This document shows, in pieces, positions 52,574 to 62,470 of a stretch of DNA of 64,000 bases. Location of the stretch: assembly GCF_900538055.1 (NCBI RefSeq), contig NZ_UZAC03000001.1, positions 310,001 to 374,000 on the forward strand, written 5' to 3'. Below the pieces are notes generated by a model. It searched no databases, had not been told where the DNA came from, and saw only the letters and a list, made by a program, of their open reading frames with translations. Position 1 is the first letter of the stretch. The number at the start of each line of letters is the position of its first letter. The position numbers and the translations under genes are program-made. The stretch is from Pasteuria penetrans (lineage in GTDB: Bacteria; Bacillota; Bacilli; Thermoactinomycetales; Thermoactinomycetaceae).

Positions 52574-52714
52574 AATAGATTAAATTCATTATTATCATCA
52601 TTAAATATTTTTTATATAACTATTATACAATTATCATATTTTTATTTTTAATAATAAATGGATCATTTTTTATATTTTTTATATATACTACAAAATCATG
52701 ACAGGACTGGGAGA
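52574..52714. other. AT-rich spacer before the glpX terminator
   Basis: Very AT-rich. No gene seen. Confidence 0.4.
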
Positions 52715-52739
52715 GAAAAAAAGGGTCCTTTCGGGACCC
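52715..52739 (-). terminator. Rho-independent terminator of the spo0F-glpX cluster
   Basis: On the minus strand GGGTCCCGAAAGGACCC is followed by eight T. It lies about 130 nt after the glpX stop. Strong stem and T-run. Confidence 0.85.
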
Positions 52740-52866
52740 CAACACCAAATGTAAGATGCAACCGGACCATTTACACCTTATGCTAGGAAAAAGGAAAAAA
52801 ACAGAAATCAACTTGCCCCCTCTTACGCAATGAATATAATTTTAATCATTACAAATATTTCAAAAA

Positions 52867-53817
52867 TTAAGATTTCATATTCAAACGATGGAGACCCTGA
52901 ATGAAACGAATTGTACCTGTTTTCGCTCGCATTACCACTGAATTGGTTTCGACTGTTGTCCCTAGATGACGAACACCCTTTAGGAGCTCCCCATCGGTAA
53001 CCCCAGTCGCAGCAAAAATGGCATCATCTCCCGCCACCATATCATCCATATACAAAACATCCTCCGGCCGCTCCAAACCCATGGATCGACACCGTTCTCT
53101 CTGTGCTTCCCCATCGAGTACCAATCTACCCTGCAATTCACCGCCCAAACAACGCAGGGCCACCGCACCCAACACACCCTCTGGGGCACCCCCCGTACCC
53201 AGCAGGAGATCTACCCCAGTTGCTGGAAAACCCGTATGGATGGCTGCTACCACATCACCATCAGAGATGAGTTTAATTCGCGCCCCCACAGAACGAACCT
53301 CCGCAATCAACTCCCTATGCCGAGGACGATCAAGAATGACCACAACCACATCCTCCACGGCCTTATCCCCCGACTCTGCCACGATCCGAATGGTCTCGCC
53401 TACAGGTGCATCCAGACTCACCTTCCCCTTTGCCGACGGACCTACTGCCAATTTCTGCATATAAACATCGGGGGCATGTAACAAATTTCCCCGATCGGAG
53501 ATAGCCACAACAGCCAGCGCACTACCCTTACCATGAGCCACGATATTTGTACCCTCTAGGGGATCCACCGCCACATCAACCGCAAGGGAACCTCCTGCAC
53601 CCACCTCTTCACCAATGTACAACATGGGGGCCTCGTCACGTTCACCCTCACCAATGACCACCATACCACGCATAGCAATCGTGTCAAAGACCCTACGCAT
53701 AGCACCCGTGGCCGCTGCATCAGCCCCCCTAGGATCTCCCCTGCCCAACCACCGCGCAGCCGCCACAGACGCCGCCTCTGTCACACGCACCAGTTCCATC
53801 GATAGGCTACGCTCCAC
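52867..53817 (-). CDS. glpX: Fructose-1,6-bisphosphatase, class II
   Basis: 316 residues from a GTG at 53817 with AAGGGGTGTAGG upstream. The start [17 protein letters not shown] is the family's exact N-terminus; the frame to 53910 overlaps murA. Metal and substrate motifs are [52 protein letters not shown] and [20 protein letters not shown]. It dephosphorylates fructose-1,6-bisphosphate in gluconeogenesis, opposing glycolysis at a step near fba, two genes upstream. The last gene before the terminator; rho, which follows in Bacillus, is not here. Confidence 0.95.
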   Translation of the reverse strand: MERSLSMELVRVTEAASVAAARWLGRGDPRGADAAATGAMRRVFDTIAMRGMVVIGEGERDEAPMLYIGEEVGAGGSLAVDVAVDPLEGTNIVAHGKGSALAVVAISDRGNLLHAPDVYMQKLAVGPSAKGKVSLDAPVGETIRIVAESGDKAVEDVVVVILDRPRHRELIAEVRSVGARIKLISDGDVVAAIHTGFPATGVDLLLGTGGAPEGVLGAVALRCLGGELQGRLVLDGEAQRERCRSMGLERPEDVLYMDDMVAGDDAIFAATGVTDGELLKGVRHLGTTVETNSVVMRAKTGTIRFIQGLHRLNMKS

Positions 53818-53849
53818 AATCCTACACCCCTTATATGTGCATGAGATCC

Positions 53850-55106
53850 TTAGAGAATCGAAATCTGCGCCCCTAGGCGTACAAACTGTGAAACAATCTG
53901 GGGATAACAATAAGTTAGAACATTACCCCCCCGAATATTCGTTTCACCTGGGATGGCCATTGCAGCCAACAAAACAGCCGCAGCAGTTGAACCTTCATCC
54001 ACCACCCACTGCCCCCCTCCAAGTAGGGGGTTCCCCCCCTGAATGATCGCCGTCCTACCCTCCATCCGTACATTTGCTCCCACTGCACCTAAAAAATGAT
54101 AAACCGAACCCGTCACAGAATTCACATCAGTCAAAATGCTCGTCCCGCATGCACGTACGAGAAAGGGAGCGAACAACGGTAGAACATCAGGGGACAGACC
54201 GGGATAAGGGTAAGGTTTTAAATCCACCGCTTGGCACATCGAGGGCGCAGAAACCTTCACCCCCTCATCCACTTCCTGAACATGAACACCTGCCTCCTGC
54301 AACTTTGCCAACAGGGCACTTACATGCTTTACGATCACCGGATCCACCCATAGGGAACCCGCTGTAACTGCAGCCGCTAGGAGGTAAATGGAGGCCTCAA
54401 AACGATCCGGGATAGGGGTATGACGACAACCATGCAATCCAGAGACACCCTCCACACGGATGGTATCTGTCCCTGCCCCCTTGATGTGTGCACCCATACT
54501 AATCAAAAAGGTGGCAATATCCACAACCTCTGGATCACGAGCCGCCCATTCAATGATGGTTTGACCTGGCATACGTACAGAAGCCAGCATCAGCTGAACA
54601 GTACCCTCCAGTGTTCCTGCATCCATATGAACGACACGGCGCCCAGGGGGAACAGTATCATCAATAGATCGAGGCAAATCGGAACCTCGTCGCCGCATCA
54701 CCCCAAGAACCTCCTGGTACCTACGAAGTGCCAACAAACCCGTATCCACAGTGGGTACCTCCGTCCAATCCCAGAAGGGATATTGACGGCCTATCATCAC
54801 ACTCATACGATAATCCGTTCCCCCATCCCAAACCCCTAACCCAAGGGGCCCACGGCCTACGGGGCGAGGATCAATGGACAAACGATCGCCCTCCCACCGA
54901 ACGATCGCCCCCAACGTACGAAGCCAAGTAACAAGACCCTCTATCTCCTTAGAGGGACGAATACCCTCCAGGGATGAGGGTGTCGCGGCTAACAATGTTG
55001 CCGGGATCATCGCTAGCAAACTCAAACGGGCACCGCCCACCTGGGCATTTCCTGCCAACGATGCACCACCACAAACGCCCCATGCGCCTCCCGTAAGCCG
55101 CTTCAC
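53850..55106 (-). CDS. murA: MurA-like UDP-GlcNAc enolpyruvyl transferase homologue lacking active-site residues
   Basis: 418 residues, GTG start at 55106 with GAGGGGGG upstream. It aligns with MurA2/MurZ along its length ([107 protein letters not shown]). The usual KN pair of GAKN is GGARL here. The catalytic-Cys loop (GGC.xGPRP.D.H) is replaced by [13 protein letters not shown] with no Cys or equivalent Asp. The late HIDRGY Arg is lost (NVLTYCYPQ). The Asp of PTD is kept as SPD. It sits in the murA2 slot of the conserved cluster. It is probably catalytically dead or of altered function. Confidence 0.85.
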   Translation of the reverse strand: MKRLTGGAWGVCGGASLAGNAQVGGARLSLLAMIPATLLAATPSSLEGIRPSKEIEGLVTWLRTLGAIVRWEGDRLSIDPRPVGRGPLGLGVWDGGTDYRMSVMIGRQYPFWDWTEVPTVDTGLLALRRYQEVLGVMRRRGSDLPRSIDDTVPPGRRVVHMDAGTLEGTVQLMLASVRMPGQTIIEWAARDPEVVDIATFLISMGAHIKGAGTDTIRVEGVSGLHGCRHTPIPDRFEASIYLLAAAVTAGSLWVDPVIVKHVSALLAKLQEAGVHVQEVDEGVKVSAPSMCQAVDLKPYPYPGLSPDVLPLFAPFLVRACGTSILTDVNSVTGSVYHFLGAVGANVRMEGRTAIIQGGNPLLGGGQWVVDEGSTAAAVLLAAMAIPGETNIRGGNVLTYCYPQIVSQFVRLGAQISIL

Positions 55107-55155
55107 AACCGATCCCCCCTCGCCCTATGCACCCGGCCATCGATACCTAAATCCC

Positions 55156-55806
55156 TTATCCAGATTTTTTCACACTACGCCAATCCTGTTCAAAACGTTG
55201 TATGCCCTGCTCCGTCAGTGGATGGCGCAATAATTGTGTCAACAAATGATGAGGAACTGTAGCGATATGCGCCCCTGCTAGAGCCACACGTGTAACATGA
55301 TCAGGTGTCCGTAGGCTGGCTGCTAAAACCAATGTAGGTAGGGCGTGTAACGAAAATACCTGAACAATCCTGCGGACAAGGTCGACGCCATCCTCCCCGT
55401 TGTCCTCCAAACGACCTACAAAGGGGCTTACAAAGGAGGCACCTGACCTCGCAGCCAACAACGCCTGGTTGACGGTAAAAACAAGCGTTACATTGACACG
55501 AATACCTTCCTGACTCAATCGATGCGTAGCCTCCAACCCCTCTGGGCTGGCCGGGACCTTGATGACAATTCGAGGAGAGGGCTCGGCGAGACGACGTCCA
55601 TCCTCCACCATCTGTTCTACCTCCCCAACCACCTCGGCATGCACCGTACCAGAGGAAGCAGCCAATAAACCAGCAACCACCTCCTCCTGTGTCCTCTTCG
55701 CGGAAACGAGTAGGGTTGGGTTCGTCGTAATACCGGATATCACACCCCACCAGGTCCTTGTCTCTTCAGCTTCATCTACCTTCGCCGTATCAAGGAAAAA
55801 TTTCAT
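55156..55806 (-). CDS. fsa: Transaldolase / fructose-6-phosphate aldolase-like protein
   Basis: 216 residues from ATG at 55806 with GGGGGAGG upstream. Small TalC-type TIM barrel: MKFFLDTAKVDEAEE, SGITTNPTLL, the Schiff-base Lys in RIVIKVPAS, VNVTLVFTVNQALLAA, SPFVGRLEDNG and AGAHIATVPHHLLTQLL. The B. subtilis member (YwjH/Tal) at the same locus has transaldolase activity; the FSA label is used for the size class. It would link glycolysis and the pentose phosphate pathway. Confidence 0.92.
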   Translation of the reverse strand: MKFFLDTAKVDEAEETRTWWGVISGITTNPTLLVSAKRTQEEVVAGLLAASSGTVHAEVVGEVEQMVEDGRRLAEPSPRIVIKVPASPEGLEATHRLSQEGIRVNVTLVFTVNQALLAARSGASFVSPFVGRLEDNGEDGVDLVRRIVQVFSLHALPTLVLAASLRTPDHVTRVALAGAHIATVPHHLLTQLLRHPLTEQGIQRFEQDWRSVKKSG

Positions 55807-55824
55807 GCAAACCTCCCCCACATC

Positions 55825-56697
55825 TCAGACCCGCGAAACGTCTAGATCACCCTTACCCGAACTCCTAAACAAACGCATCTTACCCTGTACTACCCCCTGA
55901 ATCGCTGTACGGGCCAATTTCAGATAGCTTCGAGGATCAACAATATTGGGATCCGAATCCAGGCACTTCCGTACAGCCTGGGTACCCGCCACCTGACTCT
56001 CCGTATTGACGTTGATTTTCCCAACCCCCAGTTCAATAGCACGCTGAATCGATGCGTCCGGGACCCCTGATCCCCCGTGCAGAACGATGGGGGCCGCTAT
56101 GGAGGAAGCAACTTCCTTGAGTATATCGAAACGAATATTGGGTTCCCCCTTATACATACCATGCGCTGTACCTACAGCAATGGCCAGAGCATCCACCCGT
56201 GTCAACTCCCAAAAATGAATGGCCTCCGAGGGATCGACCAATACCGCATCGGCCTCATCCACAGAGAGATCGTCCTCCACCCCACCGATTGTACCTAGCT
56301 CGCCCTCCACAGAAACCCCTACTGCACGCGCTGCCTCCACTACCTGCTGCGTCAGGCGTACATTTTCCTCAAATGGATGGTGGGAACCATCAAACATGAC
56401 AGAGGTGAAACCAGCACGGATGCACTGCATGACTACTGAAAAACTACTACCGTGATCCAAATGCAATGCCATCGGCATACCCGACTCCTCAGCTGCCACA
56501 CGAGCCAGTGCCACGACATTGGCCAAACCCATGTAACGTATAGCTCCCTCGCTTGCCCCCAAGATACAGGGGGACTGCTCCTCCTTAGCAGCCGCTGCAA
56601 TTGCCTGTGCATATTCTAAATTGTTGAGATTGAACTGCCCTACGGCAAACCCTTGATTCTTCCCTAAACGAAGCCAGGAATGCATTGGTACTAACAA
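55825..56697 (-). CDS. fbaA: Fructose-bisphosphate aldolase, class II
   Basis: 290 residues, TTG start at 56697 with GAGGGGG upstream. Zn-dependent aldolase motifs: GFAVGQFNLNNLEYAQAI, HLDHGSS (zinc ligand region), VMFDGSHHPFEENV, AIAVGTAHGMYKGEPN (zinc His), LHGGSGVPD and GKINVNTE. It cleaves fructose-1,6-bisphosphate. It is transcribed from its own SigA promoter at 56786-56814 and possibly from spo0F readthrough. Confidence 0.96.
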   Translation of the reverse strand: MLVPMHSWLRLGKNQGFAVGQFNLNNLEYAQAIAAAAKEEQSPCILGASEGAIRYMGLANVVALARVAAEESGMPMALHLDHGSSFSVVMQCIRAGFTSVMFDGSHHPFEENVRLTQQVVEAARAVGVSVEGELGTIGGVEDDLSVDEADAVLVDPSEAIHFWELTRVDALAIAVGTAHGMYKGEPNIRFDILKEVASSIAAPIVLHGGSGVPDASIQRAIELGVGKINVNTESQVAGTQAVRKCLDSDPNIVDPRSYLKLARTAIQGVVQGKMRLFRSSGKGDLDVSRV

Positions 56698-56785
56698 CCC
56701 ATCCGCCCCCTCAACATTTTTAACACCCGATCAGCATATGGGGAAAAGGCAAAATACGCGCCCGTCGCCTGAATATATACGTTTC

Positions 56786-56814
56786 ATTGTACTCCAAACA
56801 CCCTCGAAATCCAA
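56786..56814 (-). promoter_or_regulatory. SigA-type promoter of fbaA
   Basis: Minus strand TTGGAT (56814-56809), 17-nt spacer, TACAAT (56791-56786), about 85 nt before the fbaA start and just past the spo0F stop. Confidence 0.55.
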
Positions 56815-56816
56815 CT

Positions 56817-57230
56817 TTACAGTAGGGAGTAGGTGCCACTCACAGGTCGGTGATAAGGACTAGTATTTAAATAACGTAGAACACCACAACGAACAGCTTG
56901 TACATCAAAAGGCTTAGGAAAATGCATCACCACGCCCAACGAACGAATTTTTTCCATCATTTCGAGCTCACCATAGGCGGTCATCACAATCACCTTCAAT
57001 GCAGGTATCACCTGACGAACACGGCGTAAAATTTCCAATCCATCCATCCCAGGCATCTTCATATCCAGTAGCATAAGATCGGGCTGCTGCTGTGCTACCA
57101 ATTCAATCGCCTGCTCACCCCCTGCGGCTTGAAGAACTATGATCCCGTCCTGGGAAAAAATCTCCTTCAACAACAAGCGAATGGCATACTGATCATCCAC
57201 AACCAGAAGTTTCTTTTCATTGAGTCGCAT
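56817..57230 (-). CDS. spo0F: Sporulation phosphorelay response regulator Spo0F
   Basis: 137 residues from ATG at 57230; an ATG four codons earlier is also possible, and GAGAAGGGG lies between poor spacings for both. Single receiver domain: LLVVDDQYAIRLLLKEIF (acidic pair), phosphoacceptor Asp in DLMLLDMKMPGMDGLEIL, Thr in VIVMTAYGE and Lys in HFPKPFD. Residues match B. subtilis Spo0F very closely. It receives phosphate from sporulation kinases and passes it to Spo0B and then Spo0A. There is no output domain. The C-terminal tail (SPYHRPVSGTYSLL) is longer than in Bacillus. It heads the fba-fsa-murA-glpX cluster. Confidence 0.93.
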   Translation of the reverse strand: MRLNEKKLLVVDDQYAIRLLLKEIFSQDGIIVLQAAGGEQAIELVAQQQPDLMLLDMKMPGMDGLEILRRVRQVIPALKVIVMTAYGELEMMEKIRSLGVVMHFPKPFDVQAVRCGVLRYLNTSPYHRPVSGTYSLL

Positions 57231-57242
57231 AACTGAATCCAT

Positions 57243-57682
57243 CCCCTTCTCTAATTCGCTGACCCGCTCTTTCCCTGCCCAACCTAGGCCATAATAGAAA
57301 TAGAACCTGACAGCATTATGATTTTCTGCGCTTTTTCATCACCACTAGTACAAGCATAGCCGTTCATGTCATTATATTCAGAATATTTAGACAATAATTG
57401 ATAAACACCCATCAGAGAGAGCCGGTATCCCTTTTAATATTTATAAATTAAAAAATATTCTGAAAATATTACCGCACAATCAAAGGACATAGGGAAAACA
57501 AACGAAATAAGCGTTTGAAACACATGATAAACAAAGAACACCCCGCACAACGAAAAGGGTTCGATCAAGATGGGCATCCTACCTAACAAAGCTCATAAAG
57601 GAGGCAACCACAGAGGATGGAGGGGCTTTCGAGATCCCGTTCCGGCGATATGCACAACCCCCTTTTCCGTGGGAGACCTGTA
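57243..57682. other. Divergent intergenic region between spo0F and the ABC exporter
   Basis: About 440 bp with no gene. AT-rich at 57360-57480. No unambiguous 0A box or SigH promoter could be picked out by eye, although one would be expected upstream of spo0F. Confidence 0.4.
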
Positions 57683-58645
57683 ATGGAGGTGCATAATCTC
57701 ACAAAGAAAATCGGAAATAAGACACTCGTTAGTAACATTAGTTTTACCATCCAAGCCGGCCAAATCGTGGGCTTTTTGGGTGAGAACGGAGCAGGGAAAA
57801 CCACTACAATACGCATGCTTGTAGGCCTTACCACGCCCACCTCGGGAAAGGTAAAAATCGCCGGTTTTGACATTCGAACCCAATTCACGCGTGCCATTCG
57901 CCATGTAGGGGGGATCATTGAAAGTCCCGAACTGTATGGCTACATGACAGGCCACCAAAACCTTATGCATTACGCCCGTATGTCAGGCATAGGAAACCGA
58001 CTACGGCAACACCGCATTCGCGATGTGATTGATCTAGTGGGCTTGAAAAAGAGCATTCACCGTAGGGTAAAAAATTACTCCTTGGGAATGCGACAACGGC
58101 TAGGTTTGGCCCAAGCCCTACTCCACCAGCCCTCCCTACTCATTCTCGATGAACCAACCAATGGCCTGGACCCTGCTGGTATCCGAGAGATTCGCCAACA
58201 TTTACAAAAATTAGCCCATGATATGGGAATGGCTGTCCTCGTTTCTAGCCATTTACTGGCAGAAATGGAAGCCATGTGCGATCGGATCATTCTCATGAAA
58301 AGGGGGCGGCTCCTGGGGGAACAATCCCTCCATGAACCCGTGGACACCGACACCCCTGTAGCAGTAACATTCGTCATCGAGCCCATCCTTCTGTCCAAGC
58401 CCAGGCTACGTAAAATCCTAAAGCAACGTAACTTTGAGACCTATAAAAATCGTCTCATGCTAACCATACCACGCCGGGAGATCCCCGAAATCAACCGTAA
58501 TCTTGTGGCCTCTGGATTTTTTGTCTATGAGGTTCAGGTGGCCAGAAAATCCCTCGAAGAACGCTTTTTGGAAGCCAACCAGGAGGAGAAAGAGAAAAAC
58601 CATCCTTCAGGTAAAAACCAACCATTGAGTAGACGACGACGTTAG
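57683..58645 (+). CDS. ABC transporter ATP-binding protein (BcrA/NatA-like)
   Basis: 320 residues from ATG at 57683 with GTGGGAG upstream; the frame extends to 57617. Walker A is GFLGENGAGKTTTIRML, signature NYSLGMRQRLGLAQALL, Walker B SLLILDEPTNGLDP and H-loop VSSHLLAEME. A C-terminal extension of about 90 residues follows (VTFVIEPILLSKPRLRKIL...), ending in a basic tail. It pairs with the permease 20 bp downstream. Relatives export peptide antibiotics or sodium, or act in stress response; the substrate is unknown. Confidence 0.9.
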   Translation: MEVHNLTKKIGNKTLVSNISFTIQAGQIVGFLGENGAGKTTTIRMLVGLTTPTSGKVKIAGFDIRTQFTRAIRHVGGIIESPELYGYMTGHQNLMHYARMSGIGNRLRQHRIRDVIDLVGLKKSIHRRVKNYSLGMRQRLGLAQALLHQPSLLILDEPTNGLDPAGIREIRQHLQKLAHDMGMAVLVSSHLLAEMEAMCDRIILMKRGRLLGEQSLHEPVDTDTPVAVTFVIEPILLSKPRLRKILKQRNFETYKNRLMLTIPRREIPEINRNLVASGFFVYEVQVARKSLEERFLEANQEEKEKNHPSGKNQPLSRRRR

Positions 58646-58664
58646 GCCAGAGAGGGGGGAGAAG

Positions 58665-59627
58665 ATGCTCAGGGGACTCGTAGTCAATGAAATCATCAAA
58701 ATCTACATAAGACCCCGCGCATGGATCATGATCGGCATCCTTGCTCTCTGCGGCACTCTCCTCAGCATGATCTCTGCCAACACAATCAAAACACCCCCAT
58801 CGGACTGGAAGGGGGTCCTACAAACACAAATCAACGAGCAGAAACAACTACTCTCCTCCCCTAGCACCCCTACTGAAGAAAAAGGGAAACTACAGGAAAA
58901 CATAGCCATCTCCACTTATCGCATCAACCATAACCTTCCCCCTAGTGGATCCATGGTCGATAAAAAACTGGAGATGAATATAAAACATTCGAAGACCCAA
59001 AGTTTTTATGAATCCCACACCATCCTCCTGTATGTTGTAGCTATCCTGGCCGGCATTGTTGCCACCGAAAGTATATCAACGGAATTTTCTGACAAAACCA
59101 TCAAACTACTCCTGATCCGCCCCGCCAACCGTGTCATCATCCTACTCGCCAAATACCTTGCCTCATTAACTTTTGCGGTCGGATGCTTTTTCGTTGCCTT
59201 CCTTTACACCCTGATGGCTGCCACCCTGATCCTAGGCCCTAGCGAAGCAGCCGGGGACCAACTTTCGTATCAATCAGGTCATGTGGTAACCATACCGGGA
59301 TTTTCCTATCTCTTCCTTTCCATGGGTCACTACCTTGTTCTCGTTCTCATGATGACCACACTCGCCTTCTCCCTTGCCACGTTCTTTCGCAGCGGGGGCA
59401 TGACGATCAGCGTCGTTACTCTAGCCACAATCGGAGGGAAACCCCTGGCCAGTTATATACGGACTACTCCCTGGAAGGGTCTAGCTGACTACCTGCTCTT
59501 TACCTACACAGACCCAATGGAATACGAAAAGGGGCCTTCTGACTGGGCCCTTGCCGTTGTTAGTACCTATTACATTATTTTGATTGCTTCAACCTGCCGC
59601 TATTTCAAAAGAAGGGACGTGTTATAG
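58665..59627 (+). CDS. ABC transporter permease (ABC-2 type)
   Basis: 320 residues, ATG preceded by GAGGGGGGAG. One N-terminal helix (RAWIMIGILALCGTLLSMIS) is followed by a long extracytoplasmic, coiled-coil-like region (QTQINEQKQLLSSPSTPTEE). Five more helices follow (HTILLYVVAILAGIVATESI, YLASLTFAVGCFFVAFLYTL, YLVLVLMMTTLAFSLATFF, TISVVTLATIGGKPL, WALAVVSTYYIILIAST). STEFSDKTIKLLLIRPANR after helix 2 is the typical ABC-2 coupling region. It forms an exporter with the preceding ATPase. Confidence 0.88.
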   Translation: MLRGLVVNEIIKIYIRPRAWIMIGILALCGTLLSMISANTIKTPPSDWKGVLQTQINEQKQLLSSPSTPTEEKGKLQENIAISTYRINHNLPPSGSMVDKKLEMNIKHSKTQSFYESHTILLYVVAILAGIVATESISTEFSDKTIKLLLIRPANRVIILLAKYLASLTFAVGCFFVAFLYTLMAATLILGPSEAAGDQLSYQSGHVVTIPGFSYLFLSMGHYLVLVLMMTTLAFSLATFFRSGGMTISVVTLATIGGKPLASYIRTTPWKGLADYLLFTYTDPMEYEKGPSDWALAVVSTYYIILIASTCRYFKRRDVL

Positions 59628-59631
59628 TCCC

Positions 59632-60165
59632 CTACCGAAAGCGATGACGATCCAGGGCATTGACCCTATAGACCTCCCGTATATAAATCCAGGCCGCTAT
59701 ATATAATACCAACGCAACCACCCATAGGAGATTGTGCATATAAGGCCAATTCAGCAAAAATCCAAAGAGAACAAAATAGAGCAGGAGTGTACCACCCTTA
59801 CCCCACCAGTTGGCCGGTACTGTCTTCATCCCTCGCCAACGGAAAACACCAGCACAAAGAATCATTACCACATCCCGGAACACGACAACCCCAGCCTCCC
59901 ACAACGTCACTCTCTTCTCGGGAACAAAACAGGAGAGAATAGCTGTCACCATGAGTTTGTCAGCCAAAGGATCCAAAATTTTTCCTAACTCCGTCACTTG
60001 CTTGGTTTTCCGTGCCCAATAACCATCGGCAATATCCGTTATCCCAGCTGTAAAAAGCACAATCATGGACCAAAAAATACGGTATGAATGACCAGAAAGG
60101 TAAATGAAAATATAGACGGGTATCAGGGATAAACGGAACACAGTTAAGAGATTGGGTATATTCAC
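59632..60165 (-). CDS. pgsA: CDP-diacylglycerol-glycerol-3-phosphate 3-phosphatidyltransferase
   Basis: 177 residues, ATG at 60165 with GGTGGAG upstream. The CDP-alcohol phosphatidyltransferase signature D(G)x2ARx8Gx3Dx3D is seen in DIADGYWARKTKQVTELG followed by KILDPLADKLM. There are five membrane helices. It makes phosphatidylglycerol-phosphate, the first committed step to PG and cardiolipin. The stop is only 4 bp from the end of the convergent permease gene. Confidence 0.95.
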   Translation of the reverse strand: MNIPNLLTVFRLSLIPVYIFIYLSGHSYRIFWSMIVLFTAGITDIADGYWARKTKQVTELGKILDPLADKLMVTAILSCFVPEKRVTLWEAGVVVFRDVVMILCAGVFRWRGMKTVPANWWGKGGTLLLYFVLFGFLLNWPYMHNLLWVVALVLYIAAWIYIREVYRVNALDRHRFR

Positions 60166-60217
60166 GGCTCCACCCTCTTACTAAGCAAGAAGACCTAAAA
60201 TACCAAAATCACACGCC

Positions 60218-61309
60218 TCAACCAAATATAAAATTGTACGCACGCGCCCAGGCATCTGGATCAAAAACACCCAAAAATCCCCCTTCGCCACCCAAGATCA
60301 CATAACCTACCATAATGCATACAACCAATAGAACCACCGATGCACCTAGAGTCCAGAAAAGAATTCTCATGAAACGCGGCTGAACCATCGACGATGGGGA
60401 TTGATGCAACTCGCGCTCACGCACCCCTTCCGATGCCCCCCGCTTCGACCTTGAAGAGGACGCATCCTGAGGGAAGGGATCCTGTTTGAATCTTTCAGAA
60501 TTTTTTAGTAATCCATCCGTACTGAGATTCAGGTTCACCTCAGTCCGGGAATCAGGCTCCTCTTCCCCACTCCAAGTCAACTTCCCCACCGCAGGAGAGG
60601 AAGTTGGTTCCGATGACCCCACCGCCCCTTCCCCCTCGCGCACCAATGATGGGGGATTCTCACTATCCGATGATGGCGAAGGATTCAGTCGTTCCGATCG
60701 TTTACCACGGATACGATCCAATGGGGCTTGGGGTTGGGGTACCTCATCAAGTGATCCATTTTCCGTTTTTTTGTCTGTCCTCCCCGTTGTAGACCCACCA
60801 GACAGGAAACCATCCGATGCAAGACCACGGTCATCCCCAGGGGAGTCCAATCCCGAACTGGGGGACACCCCCGAAGCATCAGACCCTGTATCCGCCTGCG
60901 AGGTCCCCAAAAAATCGTGGGAGACGGAACCCTCCTGTATGGATCCTTCCTCGGGGTTATCCCCCCTAGGGCGGTCATCACCCTCTAAAACTCCCCGATC
61001 ACTAGCCATAGAGTCCTGTTCATGATTCTTTACACCCGTTTGGGCCACTGTCCCCACCTGTCCTTCCTGATGCCTCGATGGATGTCTTTTCGAGCGTTTT
61101 TCATTGTGCTTCCTTTTCTTCTTCCCTGCAACAGGTTGGCCTCTCTTCCTCCTCCCCTTTCTCTCTAAATCCCGGAAAGACACCTTGCCCGAACCCACCA
61201 AAGAATCAGACGGTGATTTTTCGGACGACGATGACTGGGGAACCTCTTCGGAACTATTTCCCCCCCCGCTCTCATCTCTATCTACATCGTCCTCCCTTGG
61301 ACCCTTCAT
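60218..61309 (-). CDS. Large charged single-pass protein with an EpuA-like C-terminal anchor
   Basis: 363 residues from ATG at 61309 with GGGGGTGAG upstream. About 300 residues are low complexity, rich in Ser, Gly, Glu, Asp, Arg and Lys, with a strongly basic patch (RKGRRKRGQPVAGKKKRKHN). They are followed by one helix (ILFWTLGASVVLLVVCIMVGY) and a short tail GGFLGVFDPDAWARAYNFIFG. The helix and tail resemble the EpuA (PF11772) small membrane family, normally only about 50-100 residues. The long disordered cytoplasmic part is unusual. It is likely membrane-anchored with the N-terminus inside. Function unknown. Confidence 0.6.
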   Translation of the reverse strand: MKGPREDDVDRDESGGGNSSEEVPQSSSSEKSPSDSLVGSGKVSFRDLERKGRRKRGQPVAGKKKRKHNEKRSKRHPSRHQEGQVGTVAQTGVKNHEQDSMASDRGVLEGDDRPRGDNPEEGSIQEGSVSHDFLGTSQADTGSDASGVSPSSGLDSPGDDRGLASDGFLSGGSTTGRTDKKTENGSLDEVPQPQAPLDRIRGKRSERLNPSPSSDSENPPSLVREGEGAVGSSEPTSSPAVGKLTWSGEEEPDSRTEVNLNLSTDGLLKNSERFKQDPFPQDASSSRSKRGASEGVRERELHQSPSSMVQPRFMRILFWTLGASVVLLVVCIMVGYVILGGEGGFLGVFDPDAWARAYNFIFG

Positions 61310-61630
61310 AAGAACTGCACTCACCCCCGACTCAAACAGACTATTCCCAAGAAACCCAGAGAACACAGTCGAAAAAACGATCTACCCCGGTTTTACCCCC
61401 TGAAAACACCCTAGGAAAACGAAAAAACTTTTTCACATAGCGAACAGAACGGCCGAAACTCCCCCCCCATTGTAACGATCTATTTTCTTTGATTCAACGG
61501 CCATGATCGGCAAAACCACCGATACCCCTTATTATGGAACGGCTCCCCCCCATGGTTTCTGGTCCATCACGGTTTAATACTTCAATATCTCCCCTGTGGC
61601 GATACGGGGTGGGATCAATTTTCCATATTT
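61310..61630. other. Spacer without gene
   Basis: No gene. The last ~90 bp (61540-61625) resembles the recurrent segment also found at 18478, 19620, 21307 and 22995. Confidence 0.4.
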
Positions 61631-62379
61631 GGTGCTACCGCAAAAAGGAACGATCCGACAAGTACCGCCCAGAACATTTTTTCCAAAATTCGGTTTCCCA
61701 CCAATCTATAATAAAATTTAATAAATATAGTAGGTTTATTTGATAGTACTTGCTCTTTCATCCAATGCATCCCCAGGAAATGGATCAGTACGATATTCCA
61801 TAATAAACAGTTTATTTAGATTATTATGTATAAAAACACGGTAATTAAATCTTGTTGGTTAAAAAACATGGTAAAAGATAATGGAAAAGCCATCTGTCCT
61901 TATTGTATAATCTTCCTTATTCAAACAAAAAATATAAGGGGACAAGAGGACAGATGGCTTCCCAACATTGTAACACAATACCCAATGACTACGAAACAGA
62001 GGGAATAGAACAAAGGGAAACTTACTTGCAGAATCGTCTATTATCCATGGTGGGTACGAATCAACCTTCTGATATAGACTTGGTTTTCATCCTCCTCGGC
62101 CTGTTCTTCACCGAATATGCGATCCATATAGAGTTTTTTATTGATGATTCTAATGATTATATTTTAAGAATTATCAGATATTTGGGCAGCATTTCCAATG
62201 GATTGAAAAGGATCGCAGAAGATTCATTGAGGGAGGGGAAAAGGGAAGAGGCAAACGCAAGGGAATATTTTTCCAGCACCAATGGGAAATTCATCGGTAA
62301 TTTCTATGATTCCTTCATCCCCCGAACTTCCTTTTCCAATAAAAATCACAGATGGACTGTCTCTGGGTATTTCATGTGA
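61631..62379 (+). pseudogene. 5' fragment of the IS1182-like element fused to unknown sequence
   Basis: From GGTGCTACCGC at 61631 the sequence is an inverted near-copy of 8866 downward, through the leader and the transposase start MASQHCNTIPNDYETEGIEQ to LGLFFTEYA at about 62119. It then switches to other text (IHIEFFIDDSNDYILRIIRY...) with no match to the IS. The open frame ends at 62379. Compared with the complete copy it has frame-changing differences upstream of MASQ only. Confidence 0.75.
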
Positions 62380-62470
62380 ATAATCGTTTATATAATTCTG
62401 CATAATATACATTAAAGTGATCAACAAGAAGATTTATGGAATGGAAGACAAGGGAATGGGTGGTTAGAAA

